A stretch of DNA of 64,000 nt, taken from contig NZ_JAGMWN010000002.1 in assembly GCF_017963645.1 (NCBI RefSeq), positions 1 through 64,000 on the forward strand, in the 5' to 3' direction. A program made the position numbers and the translations under genes. Under the pieces are notes generated by a model. It worked only from the letters and a program-made list of their open reading frames with translations, was not told where the DNA came from and did no database searches. This document shows, piece after piece, positions 8,093 to 16,234 of this stretch (the stretch's first letter is position 1; each line of letters starts with the position of its first letter). This stretch comes from Marivibrio halodurans (lineage in GTDB: Bacteria; Pseudomonadota; Alphaproteobacteria; UBA8366; Aestuariispiraceae).

Positions 8093-8400
8093 CCAGCTTT
8101 GCCAAGAACCTTTCGCCTACGCCGATCACGGCGGACTCGCCGCGCCCCGACTTCGGAACAGCGGGCCAGGCCGAGCCGGACAAGGCCAGCCACCGCGCTT
8201 CCGACATGGTGAAGAAGGGTCGGCCCGAACCGGCCCTCAAGCCATCGCCCGCGCTCAGCCATGAGGTGGACGGCACCGCCTTCGATGCCGCGTGGAAGGA
8301 CGAGGCCAAGGCCGCCCGCCGCGACGCCTTCAAGGCCAAGCGCCGCGCGCAGGCGGCCCAATCCAAAAGCCGCGCCTTCAAGCGCGCGGTGACGCGCTAA
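8089..8400 (+). CDS. Hypothetical basic protein downstream of coupling ATPase
   Basis: A 103-residue, probably disordered protein. Its start overlaps the stop of the coupling ATPase by ATGA, so the two are translationally coupled. The N-terminal half is Pro/Ser-rich. The C-terminal third is a Lys/Arg/Ala-rich helix (KDEAKAARRDAFKAKRRAQA), which could bind nucleic acid. The next gene ends in a similar motif (FKEKRRAQAARRP). No family is recognised. Confidence 0.6.
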   Translation: MTSFAKNLSPTPITADSPRPDFGTAGQAEPDKASHRASDMVKKGRPEPALKPSPALSHEVDGTAFDAAWKDEAKAARRDAFKAKRRAQAAQSKSRAFKRAVTR

Positions 8401-8422
8401 CCCAAGAGAAGGAGTAAGCACC

Positions 8423-8746
8423 ATGACCGATGATACCGACAATAGTCGCGCCCCCAAGCAACCCGCCGATGTCATCCCGGATAGGAACCTCAAGGCTACC
8501 ATTTGGCGGAATGAGGGTGAGAAAGGGTCGTATTACGCGACCGAGTTCTCACGCACCTACACCGATGGCGAGGGCAATCTCCGGGATGCCTCCAGCTTTA
8601 TCGCCACCGACCTGCTGCGCGTCTCCGAACTCGCTCGCAAGGCATACGATCGTACCGCCGAACTGCGCCGCGAGGAATTCAAGGAAAAGCGCCGCGCGCA
8701 AGCCGCCCGCAGGCCGGAGCGTTCGCGCGATCAGCGCAGCCGATAG
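8423..8746 (+). CDS. Conserved hypothetical protein of mobile elements
   Basis: A 107-residue protein with a small beta-rich core (NLKATIWRNEGEKGSYYATE, then FSRTYTDGEGNLRDASSFI) and a Lys/Arg-rich helical tail. Proteins with this core are, from memory, common in conjugative elements and plasmids of proteobacteria, without known function. An AGAAGGAG ribosome binding site precedes the start. The shared basic tail with the protein at 8089 suggests both act on the same nucleic acid or partner. Confidence 0.6.
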   Translation: MTDDTDNSRAPKQPADVIPDRNLKATIWRNEGEKGSYYATEFSRTYTDGEGNLRDASSFIATDLLRVSELARKAYDRTAELRREEFKEKRRAQAARRPERSRDQRSR

Positions 8747-8769
8747 GGAGAAAATCCCGCAGCTTTTCC

Positions 8770-8798
8770 TTGCATCGCGATACGCATTCCCGTATAGA
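8770..8798 (+). promoter_or_regulatory. Sigma70-like promoter of recombinase operon
   Basis: TTGCAT at 8770-8775, a 17-bp spacer and TATAGA at 8793-8798 make a good sigma70-type promoter. It lies in the 131-bp gap before the two-gene recombinase operon (8878-11005). Just downstream, ATGTTC occurs twice at close spacing, a possible repressor site. Confidence 0.6.
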
Positions 8799-8877
8799 TG
8801 TTCGCTTAATGTTCTTATCGCGGTGCATGGAAAGGAGGCGCGAAGAGACGAAAGAAATTTGAGAGAAGGAGGACGCC

Positions 8878-9291
8878 ATGAGCGACAAACACGACACCAA
8901 CCACTTCAACGCCAAGGCTGGAAATGAAGCCGCCGATGGAGCCGAGAATGGAACTGGTGATCCGCCCGCGCCCTCCGGTTATCCCGCTCTCGAATTCGAC
9001 GCCTCGGAGTTCATGCACTTCCTCGACGATGCCGATTGGAGCGAGGACGAGAAGGCGGAATATCTCACCCTCGTCTGGAACATCGTGTGCGAGTTCGTAG
9101 CGCTCGGCTTCAATATGCACCCGCTCCAGCAAGCCAAAAAAGCCTGTGGAAAACATGCGAAACCCAAGGCTCAGAGCCCATCGGGCGGGCCGTCCATGGT
9201 AGAATGCATGGATGATGATTTGATCGAAGAATTTATCGCGCGGGACGGGGCTTGCTCCGATCCGGGCGGAAAGGAGTCCAAGAATGATTGA
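8878..9291 (+). CDS. Hypothetical protein coupled to serine recombinase
   Basis: A 137-residue acidic protein. The central part (SEFMHFLDDADWSEDEKAEY, then LVWNIVCEFVALGFNMHP) looks like a compact helical domain; the N terminus is likely disordered. AAGGAGG stands 6 bp before the start. The gene overlaps the recombinase start by 8 bp, so translation is coupled. From memory, similar genes precede recombinases of this type in alphaproteobacteria. A recombination directionality factor or accessory protein is a reasonable guess, unproven. Confidence 0.6.
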   Translation: MSDKHDTNHFNAKAGNEAADGAENGTGDPPAPSGYPALEFDASEFMHFLDDADWSEDEKAEYLTLVWNIVCEFVALGFNMHPLQQAKKACGKHAKPKAQSPSGGPSMVECMDDDLIEEFIARDGACSDPGGKESKND

Positions 9292-11005
9292 TCGTAGAAC
9301 CACCCTTTATCCCGATTGCAAACAAGCCGTGATCTATGCGCGCGTGTCCTCCGCCGCGCAGGTCGCCAAGGGGCACGGCGCGCACTCGCAAGAGACACGA
9401 TGCCGCGAATACGCCCGGATGAAGGGCTATGAGGTGCTGGAGGTTTTCCGGGACGAAGCCGTCTCCGGCGGGCTGATCCAGCGCCCCGGCATGCTGGAAT
9501 TACTGGCCTTCGTGGCCAAGCAGAAGAAGAAGGGCGGCTGCATTGTCCTGATCGACGATATCAGCAGGCTCGCAAGGGACATTAAGGCGCATCTCGATCT
9601 GCGCGGCGCCATCACGGAAGCGGGCGGGCGGTTGGAAAGCCCCTCCATCGAGTTCGGCGAGGATTCGGATTCGATGCTGGTCGAGAACCTGCTGGCCTCG
9701 GTTTCCCAGCATCAGCGCCAGAAGAACACGGAGCAGACGCAGAACCGCATGCGCGCCCGGCTGATGAACGGCTATTGGACGTTCTCCTGTCCGCCGGGCT
9801 ACCGCTACGAGGCCGCGCCGGGGCAGGGCAAGATATTGGTGCGCGATGAGCCGCTGGCCTCCATCATCGCCGAGGGCATGACCGGCTTCGCAACCGGGGC
9901 CTTTCAGACGCAGGCCGAGGTGATGCGCTTCTTCGAGGGCTGCCCGGAGTTTCCCAAGACGCGCCATGGCACGGTCACGAATGAAAATGTCCGGCGCATC
10001 CTGACCCGCGTGCTCTATGCGGGCTATCTGGAGCGGCCCGAATGGGGCGTGAAGCTGACCAAGGCGCGCCATGAGCCGTTGGTCTCCCTCCAGACCTTCG
10101 AGCGCATCCAGCAGCGCCTCAAGGAAGGCGCGAAGGCCCCCGCGCGCGCCGATATCTCGGAGCACTTTCCGCTGCGGAATTTCGTGCTGTGCGGGGACTG
10201 CGGCAATCCGCTCACCGCCTGCTGGGCGCGCAGCAAGACGGGCAAGAAACACCCGTACTATATGTGCTTCAATAAGGAGTGCGAGAGCAACCGCAAGGCC
10301 ATCAAGCGCGATGAGATCGAAGGGGAGTTCGAGGCGATCCTGCGCGATGCCGAACCCAAGTCCGGCAGGCTCGATCTCTTTAAGACGCTCACGGCCAAGG
10401 CGTGGAGTCAGTACCGCGAACGCGGCGCGGCGATGCGTCGTTCGATCCGCACCAGATTGGAGGAAGGCGAAAAGCAGATCGCATCCTTGCTGGATCGGAT
10501 CGTGGAGACCTCCAGCTCAAGCGTGGTCGCGCGCTATGAAACCCGCATCGCGGAGTTGGAACGTAAACAGGCGATGCTACAAGAAAGGCTCGCCTCCGAA
10601 GGCCAGCCAATCCAGCCTTTTGAGAAGGTTTTTAAACTCACCCTCCGGTTCCTCGCAACGCCTTGTGATAGCTGGAAAAACGGCAGCTTGGATCACAAGA
10701 GATTGCTGCTGAAACTGGCTTTCGAGCACAGACCCCGGTACGCCCGAAATTCCGGATTTTTAAACCCGGAATTCGCGTTGCCTTTCAAGGCGTTAATGGG
10801 AAACGGACTCGACGCTAAGGCGATGGCGGAGGGAGGGGGATTCGAACCCCCGAGGGGCTATCAACCCCAACACGATTTCCAATCGTGCGCCTTAAGCCGC
10901 TCGGCCATCCCTCCGCAGGTGTTCGTTCGTTTGGACGGGGCGGAAAACGCCCCCGAACGGCGCGGGACCATAGCGAAGCGGATCGGGCCCCGCAAGGCCG
11001 TATGA
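9284..11005 (+). CDS. Large serine recombinase (integrase), 3' end altered by integration
   Basis: Large serine recombinases catalyse integration and excision through a Ser-DNA intermediate. An N-terminal resolvase domain (about 10-160) begins VIYARVSSAAQ with the catalytic Ser. A recombinase domain follows (about 165-300), then a zinc ribbon (LCGDCGNPLTACW, with a second Cys pair about 20 residues on) and a coiled coil (about 385-445). Homologues end shortly after a motif like FALPFKAL, here at residues 498-504. From about residue 513 the frame continues through the antisense of tRNA-Ser and 90 bp of chromosome, giving 573 residues in total. The last 60 residues are not native. AAAGGAG supports the start. 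Confidence 0.88.
   Translation: MIDRRTTLYPDCKQAVIYARVSSAAQVAKGHGAHSQETRCREYARMKGYEVLEVFRDEAVSGGLIQRPGMLELLAFVAKQKKKGGCIVLIDDISRLARDIKAHLDLRGAITEAGGRLESPSIEFGEDSDSMLVENLLASVSQHQRQKNTEQTQNRMRARLMNGYWTFSCPPGYRYEAAPGQGKILVRDEPLASIIAEGMTGFATGAFQTQAEVMRFFEGCPEFPKTRHGTVTNENVRRILTRVLYAGYLERPEWGVKLTKARHEPLVSLQTFERIQQRLKEGAKAPARADISEHFPLRNFVLCGDCGNPLTACWARSKTGKKHPYYMCFNKECESNRKAIKRDEIEGEFEAILRDAEPKSGRLDLFKTLTAKAWSQYRERGAAMRRSIRTRLEEGEKQIASLLDRIVETSSSSVVARYETRIAELERKQAMLQERLASEGQPIQPFEKVFKLTLRFLATPCDSWKNGSLDHKRLLLKLAFEHRPRYARNSGFLNPEFALPFKALMGNGLDAKAMAEGGGFEPPRGYQPQHDFQSCALSRSAIPPQVFVRLDGAENAPERRGTIAKRIGPRKAV
10824..10914 (-). tRNA. tRNA-Ser(GGA), integration target
   Basis: The minus strand folds as a class II tRNA. 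The acceptor is GGAGGGA/TCCCTCC (10908-10914 with 10828-10834), discriminator G and encoded CCA (10824-10826). The anticodon stem CACGA/TCGTG has a 7-nt loop with anticodon GGA (plus-strand TCC at 10878-10880). There is a long variable arm, and the T arm has GGTTCGAATC. It reads UCC/UCU serine codons. The mobile element abuts its 3' end. Confidence 0.95.
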
Positions 11006-11120
11006 AGACCTTGTGAAAGCCCGAGTCTTTGCCGTTTCGCCCGCCTTGAAGGCCATGCTAGGCTCCCGCCAACGCCGAGGGGCGGGATATGAATTACGCG
11101 TCGTGAAGGGACCGCGCCGG

Positions 11121-11450
11121 ATGGTGGTTCTCACCTTTCTCGGTCGGCTGTTGGTGATCTTCGCGCTCGCCATGCTGGGGCTCGGTCTCTGGCTATGGTT
11201 GAGCGGGGCGGATGTCACGCAACAGGCCGGTCAGCTTTGGTATGTGCTGGATCGCGTGTCGCTCAATGGCGCGCAGGTTTTGGTTCAGCGCCATCTGCAT
11301 CTACCCTGGCTGTGGGACAGCGGAATCCTGCCCCTGCTGCGCCGGCCGGCCTGGGAGGCGGTCCTATGGCTGGTGATCGGCGGCTTGGCGACCGGCGGTC
11401 TGCTGTTGGTGATCAGCCGCAGGCGCGCGCGCCGATCCAGCTTTCGGTGA
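11121..11450 (+). CDS. Small membrane protein, two TM segments
   Basis: About 110 residues with a hydrophobic helix near the N terminus (residues 5-27, FLGRLLVIFALAMLGLGLWL), a middle section without charge pattern, and a second helix (about 76-98) ending in a basic tail (RRRARRSSFR). The start is uncertain: ATG 11121 is chosen so that the first helix is near the N terminus, while GTG 11103 and GTG 11013 are in frame. No good ribosome binding site is seen. It is convergent with lepA. The family is unknown. Confidence 0.5.
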   Translation: MVVLTFLGRLLVIFALAMLGLGLWLWLSGADVTQQAGQLWYVLDRVSLNGAQVLVQRHLHLPWLWDSGILPLLRRPAWEAVLWLVIGGLATGGLLLVISRRRARRSSFR

Positions 11451-11500
11451 GGGGTCGCGCGGCGGGTCGTAGGGCCGCGTCGCGACGATGTCCCGAGGGG

Positions 11501-13303
<1,803 letters not shown>

Positions 13304-13555
13304 GATCGAAGAGATGCTCGTCTAAAGGGCCTCGCCCGGCACATTTCCGGGCCCTTGGCGGCGGCGCGGAAGATAGGGCGCGCGAGGCTCCGGTGCAATG
13401 CCCGCGAAGACCCGGCGCGATTGGCGTGCGTGCGTGGGCGCATGCGGGGATTGCGCCATGAACGAAGATCCTTCGGGTCTTACAAGTAGATCCGTATTTG
13501 TTCTCATATTTTATGACTTATAACTTTTATCGTTGACTCTGACGAGAAAATTTTG

Positions 13556-13713
13556 GAAGATCTGTTTATCCAAACACCACAGCTGTGTCCGAAGCGACCT
13601 GATCGGGGACGAACCGAATGGGTCGAAGACCGCGTGGTCCGTGGGTTACTCCTCGGCCGATGCGGGGGATATGGTGTGTCGAGGCGGTCCGGATGGGCCG
13701 CCTTTTTTCTTTT
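13556..13713 (+). ncRNA. Candidate small RNA
   Basis: A promoter-like TTGACT (13533-13538), 17-bp spacer and GAAGAT (13556-13561) stands about 150 bp before a perfect intrinsic terminator (13683-13713). No convincing open frame with a ribosome binding site lies between. This layout is typical of a free-standing bacterial small RNA of about 145 nt. It matches no RNA family I recognise. Confidence 0.35.
13683..13713 (+). terminator. Rho-independent terminator
   Basis: The 8-bp stem GGCGGTCC (13683-13690) pairs with GGGCCGCC (13695-13702), with one G-T wobble, around the loop GGAT. TTTTTTCTTTT follows. It is strong and acts on the plus strand, although no plus-strand gene precedes it. Confidence 0.8.
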
Positions 13714-13963
13714 CGCAGGAAGTTCGCCAGTGTCCGGAGGTTGCCGGACCCGGCGCGCGCCCCGGATCCGGTTCCTTCCCGCCGGACCGTGACGGCGGCG
13801 GCCGGGTCGCGGCGCGCCGCCCCGGCACGGCCCACCGCGCGCCAGGTTCGGCCGCCGGACGTTCCCCACGCGTCCGGTGGCCGACCCGCGACGCGACGGG
13901 TGCCCGATTGTTCCGAAGGCGTGGCACCCGGACGCGGCGCCGCCGGGTGGGGCCGTGCCGGGG

Positions 13964-13989
13964 CAGGCCTGCATTCGGCCTGTTTTTTT
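13964..13989 (+). terminator. Rho-independent terminator
   Basis: The stem CAGGCC (13964-13969) pairs with GGCCTG (13977-13982) around a 7-nt loop, followed by seven T residues. It is the second plus-strand terminator within 300 bp without an upstream gene, and it insulates the phage cluster from upstream transcription. Confidence 0.7.
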
Positions 13990-14316
13990 AAGCATTCATT
14001 CGTTTGGTCCTTCGACCGGTCCGGATAACCGGCCGGCAGGCTTGGAACGACCCGGGAGACCGTCCCCGACGGGGCCGGGCGCGACCGCGAGGCGACGCAG
14101 AGCCGAAGCGGTCCGCCACCGGCCGGCCGCCGGGACGGCGTCACGTTCCGATGCCGCCGCGCCGGCCCCGACCGAAAGGTCCGCACGGCCGCCACCGCCA
14201 AGGGGCCGCGCCCGCGCCCTCCGAGGCCACGGGTCGCGACAACCCCTGTCCTTCCGAGAGGAGGGAACGGGGCGGCCGTCGCCTTTCCCTGACTTCGCCA
14301 TCCCCGACTTCGCCAT

Positions 14317-14436
14317 CCATGGGGTGGCCGGCGGCCGCCTCGCGACCCATGGGGCGGCCGGTGGCCGCCTCGCGACCCATGGGGCGGCCGGTGGCCGCCT
14401 CGCGACCCATGGGGCGGCCGGTGGCCGCCTCGCGAC
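14317..14436. repeat. Four tandem 30-bp repeats
   Basis: There are four head-to-tail 30-bp units starting at 14317, 14347, 14377 and 14407. Each begins CCATGGGG and contains GGCCGCCTCGCGAC. Units 2-4 are identical over almost their whole length; unit 1 has two substitutions. The array ends 5 bp before the ribosome binding site of the capsid gene. There are no spacers, so it is not a CRISPR array. Confidence 0.95.
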
Positions 14437-14450
14437 ACAGAGGAGACGAC

Positions 14451-15275
14451 ATGTCCACGACTGTCGACGACAGCTTCACACGGCATTTCCAGGCGGAGGT
14501 GCATGAGTCCTACCAGCGCATGGGCTCGAAGCTGCGCAACACGGTGCGCACCAAGAACGAGATCAAGGGGTCCTCGACGACCTTCCAGAAGGTCGGCAAG
14601 GGCACGGCCTCAACCAAGGCCCGGCACGGCAAGGTGCCGGTCATGAACATCGACCACGAGCCGATCGAGGTGGTCTTGCAGGACTACTATGCCGGCGATT
14701 GGGTCGATGCGCTGGACGAGGTGAAGATCAATCACGACGAACGCGCGGTCACGGCCAATGCGGGTGCCTATGCGCTCGGCCGCAAGACGGACGACCTCCT
14801 GATCGAGGCGTGCGACGGCAACGGCGCGGTGGTCGAGGCCGGCGACGGCGGCGACGGGTTGACCAAGGCGAAGGTGCTGGAGGCGTTCGAGCTGCTCGGC
14901 GCCTCCGACGTGCCGGATGACGGCCAGCGCTATGCCATCGTCGGTTGGAAGCAGTGGAGTGATCTGCTGAATATCGCCGAGTTCGCGGACGCGGACTATG
15001 TCGGCGACGACAACCTGCCCTGGAAGGGCACGCAGGCGAAACGCTGGCTCGGCGCGCTGTGGATGCCGCATTCCGGCCTCGTCCTCTCGGCCGGGGTGCG
15101 CAAATGCTACTGGTACCACAAGACCGCTCTCGGCCATGCGGTCGGTCACGAGGTCAAGACCGACATCACCTGGCACGGCGACCGCGCCGCGCATTTCGTC
15201 AACAACATGATGAGCCAGGGCGCCGGCGTGATCGACGCCACCGGCATCATCCGCATGCCCTGTCTGGAGAGCTAG
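14451..15275 (+). CDS. Phage major capsid protein
   Basis: A 274-residue protein of the phage-capsid-like family found in podovirus-type phages; the product builds the head shell. Recognisable features are an N-terminal helical arm (about 1-45), a central alpha/beta region (VEVVLQDYYAGDWVDALDE), and a C-terminal segment with GHAVGHEVKTDITWHGDRAA and an ending of the type VIDATGIIRMPC. ATG 14451 is chosen for its AGGAG site at 14441-14445. A longer in-frame version starting at 14004 would translate the 30-bp repeats and is rejected. It is the first gene of the phage cluster. Confidence 0.85.
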   Translation: MSTTVDDSFTRHFQAEVHESYQRMGSKLRNTVRTKNEIKGSSTTFQKVGKGTASTKARHGKVPVMNIDHEPIEVVLQDYYAGDWVDALDEVKINHDERAVTANAGAYALGRKTDDLLIEACDGNGAVVEAGDGGDGLTKAKVLEAFELLGASDVPDDGQRYAIVGWKQWSDLLNIAEFADADYVGDDNLPWKGTQAKRWLGALWMPHSGLVLSAGVRKCYWYHKTALGHAVGHEVKTDITWHGDRAAHFVNNMMSQGAGVIDATGIIRMPCLES

Positions 15276-15279
15276 GATC

Positions 15280-15549
15280 ATGGCCTTTCACGCGAAGGAT
15301 CTGAGCGTCATCGCCTATGCCAACGGCTTCACGCTCTGGCACTACACCACCGCCGACGCGGCCGCGACGGTCGACACGGCGGGCTATTTCAATGCCGCCG
15401 CCGACATGTTGCGGCGCGGGGACATGATCCTCGCCAACACCGATACCGGCGGCGATTTCGTCACCGGCATGCTGGCGGTCAGCGCGAACGACGGCATCGA
15501 GGTCGATGTCGACGACCTGACCGGGGTCGGCGGCACCGATACCGACTGA
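15280..15549 (+). CDS. Small phage head-associated protein
   Basis: An 89-residue protein 4 bp after the capsid gene. It is Asp-, Ala- and Thr-rich and predicted mostly beta (FTLWHYTTADAAATVDTAGY, then ADMLRRGDMILANTDTGG). Proteins with this TLWHY...AGYF pattern follow the capsid gene in several related phages, from memory, and may decorate the head. The C terminus is very acidic (VDVDDLTGVGGTDTD). A large stem-loop follows. Confidence 0.7.
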   Translation: MAFHAKDLSVIAYANGFTLWHYTTADAAATVDTAGYFNAAADMLRRGDMILANTDTGGDFVTGMLAVSANDGIEVDVDDLTGVGGTDTD

Positions 15550-15586
15550 CCGGTCGCGCATCTTCACCTCAACAGGCCCCATGAGG

Positions 15587-15618
15587 GAGGCCTCGCCGGA
15601 ATCCTCCGGCGGGGCCTC
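15587..15618 (+). terminator. Strong hairpin after capsid genes
   Basis: A 14-bp stem (15587-15600 with 15605-15618, one G-T wobble) closes on the loop ATCC. No T run follows, so it may be an attenuator, an RNA-stability element or a processing site. It would let capsid mRNA exceed that of the tail genes, a common feature downstream of phage capsid genes. Confidence 0.5.
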
Positions 15619-15658
15619 TCCGTGTGGCCTGCCGCCATCACACGCAAGGACATGCCCC

Positions 15659-16234
15659 ATGGCCCTCAGCAGTATCGAGTTGACCAACCGCGCGCTCGTG
15701 AAGATCGCGGCCGCCCCGATCAGCGGTTTCGAGGACGGCACGGCGGAAGCCATCGTTGCCGGCACGCTCTATGGCGCGACGCGCGACGCGCTGCTCTCCG
15801 CCCATCCGTGGAGCTTCGCGGCCGCCCAACGCCTCCTGCCGCGCCTCGTCGCCGCGCCGGTGGCGGATTACGACTATGCCTATCAATTGCCGGCCGACTT
15901 CCTGCGCGCGCTGTCGGCGGGCCCCGGCGGGGGCGGCCGCGGCCGTGGTCTCGACTACCGGATCGTCGAACGCCGCCTGCATACCGACGCGCAGGAGGTG
16001 ACGCTCACCTATATTTTCCGGCCGACCGAAACGGCCTTCCCCCCCTTCTTCGATCAGGCCCTGATCGCGCGTTTGGCGGCCGAGTTCTGCCTGCCGATCA
16101 CGGAGAGCACCAGCCGCGCCGACGCGCTGTATAAGCTGGCGGAGGATTCGTTCCGTCGCGCCCGTCTGATCGACGCCCAGCAGGATGTCCCCGGCCGGTT
16201 CGAAGGTTTCAGCCTTGTCGGGGTGCGTGGCTGA
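15659..16234 (+). CDS. Phage tail adaptor (T7 gp11-like)
   Basis: A 191-residue protein resembling the tail tubular protein A/head-tail adaptor family. The N-terminal helix MALSSIELTNRALVKIAA is followed by ARDALLSAHPWSFA and the typical YAYQLPADFLRAL. The C-terminal half has LTYIFRPTETAFPPFFDQAL and an AAEFCLPIT helix. In T7-like virions this ring joins the portal to the tail nozzle. ATG 15659 has AAGGA upstream; an upstream ATG at 15581 lies inside the hairpin and is rejected. It overlaps the next gene by TGATG. Confidence 0.75.
   Translation: MALSSIELTNRALVKIAAAPISGFEDGTAEAIVAGTLYGATRDALLSAHPWSFAAAQRLLPRLVAAPVADYDYAYQLPADFLRALSAGPGGGGRGRGLDYRIVERRLHTDAQEVTLTYIFRPTETAFPPFFDQALIARLAAEFCLPITESTSRADALYKLAEDSFRRARLIDAQQDVPGRFEGFSLVGVRG

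Larger units (their letters stand above)
1..10823. mobile_element. Integrated mobile element, right end only
   Basis: Cargo and transfer genes lie between the left edge of the window and a tRNA-Ser gene. They include a serine recombinase next to the tRNA, a coupling-protein ATPase, a toxin-antitoxin pair, paired HTH regulators and hypothetical genes. Several stretches (1-2.1 kb, 4.3-5.9 kb) have much lower GC than the chromosomal genes after 11 kb. The element sits at the 3' end of the tRNA gene, the usual side for integration. No relaxase or T4SS channel gene is visible, so mobilisation genes may lie further left or may be missing. The left end and attachment repeat are outside the window. 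Confidence 0.75.
13304..14450. other. 1.1-kb stretch without a credible gene
   Basis: The first 190 bp after lepA include an AT-rich pocket (about 13490-13560) with promoter-like sequence. From 13740 to 14310 the DNA is very GC-rich and low in complexity; long open frames on both strands here encode Arg/Pro/Gly-rich peptides with no recognisable domain and are probably chance frames. Two plus-strand intrinsic terminators (13683-13713 and 13964-13989) indicate transcription of non-coding RNA or of eroded genes. A 15-bp duplication (about 14290-14318) precedes the 30-bp tandem array. This is where portal and scaffold genes of the phage cluster would be expected, but no trace of them was seen. 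Confidence 0.6.

Noticed and set aside
14317..14436. CRISPR array
   Set aside because: The repeats are contiguous with no spacers, and no cas genes are present.
14004..14450. N-terminal extension of the capsid protein
   Set aside because: It would translate the 30-bp repeats; the AGGAG site and family length favour ATG 14451.
13566..14504. Long open frames on both strands between lepA and the capsid gene
   Set aside because: They overlap each other, encode Arg/Pro/Gly-rich low-complexity peptides without domains, and run through the tandem repeats. GC-rich DNA gives such frames by chance.
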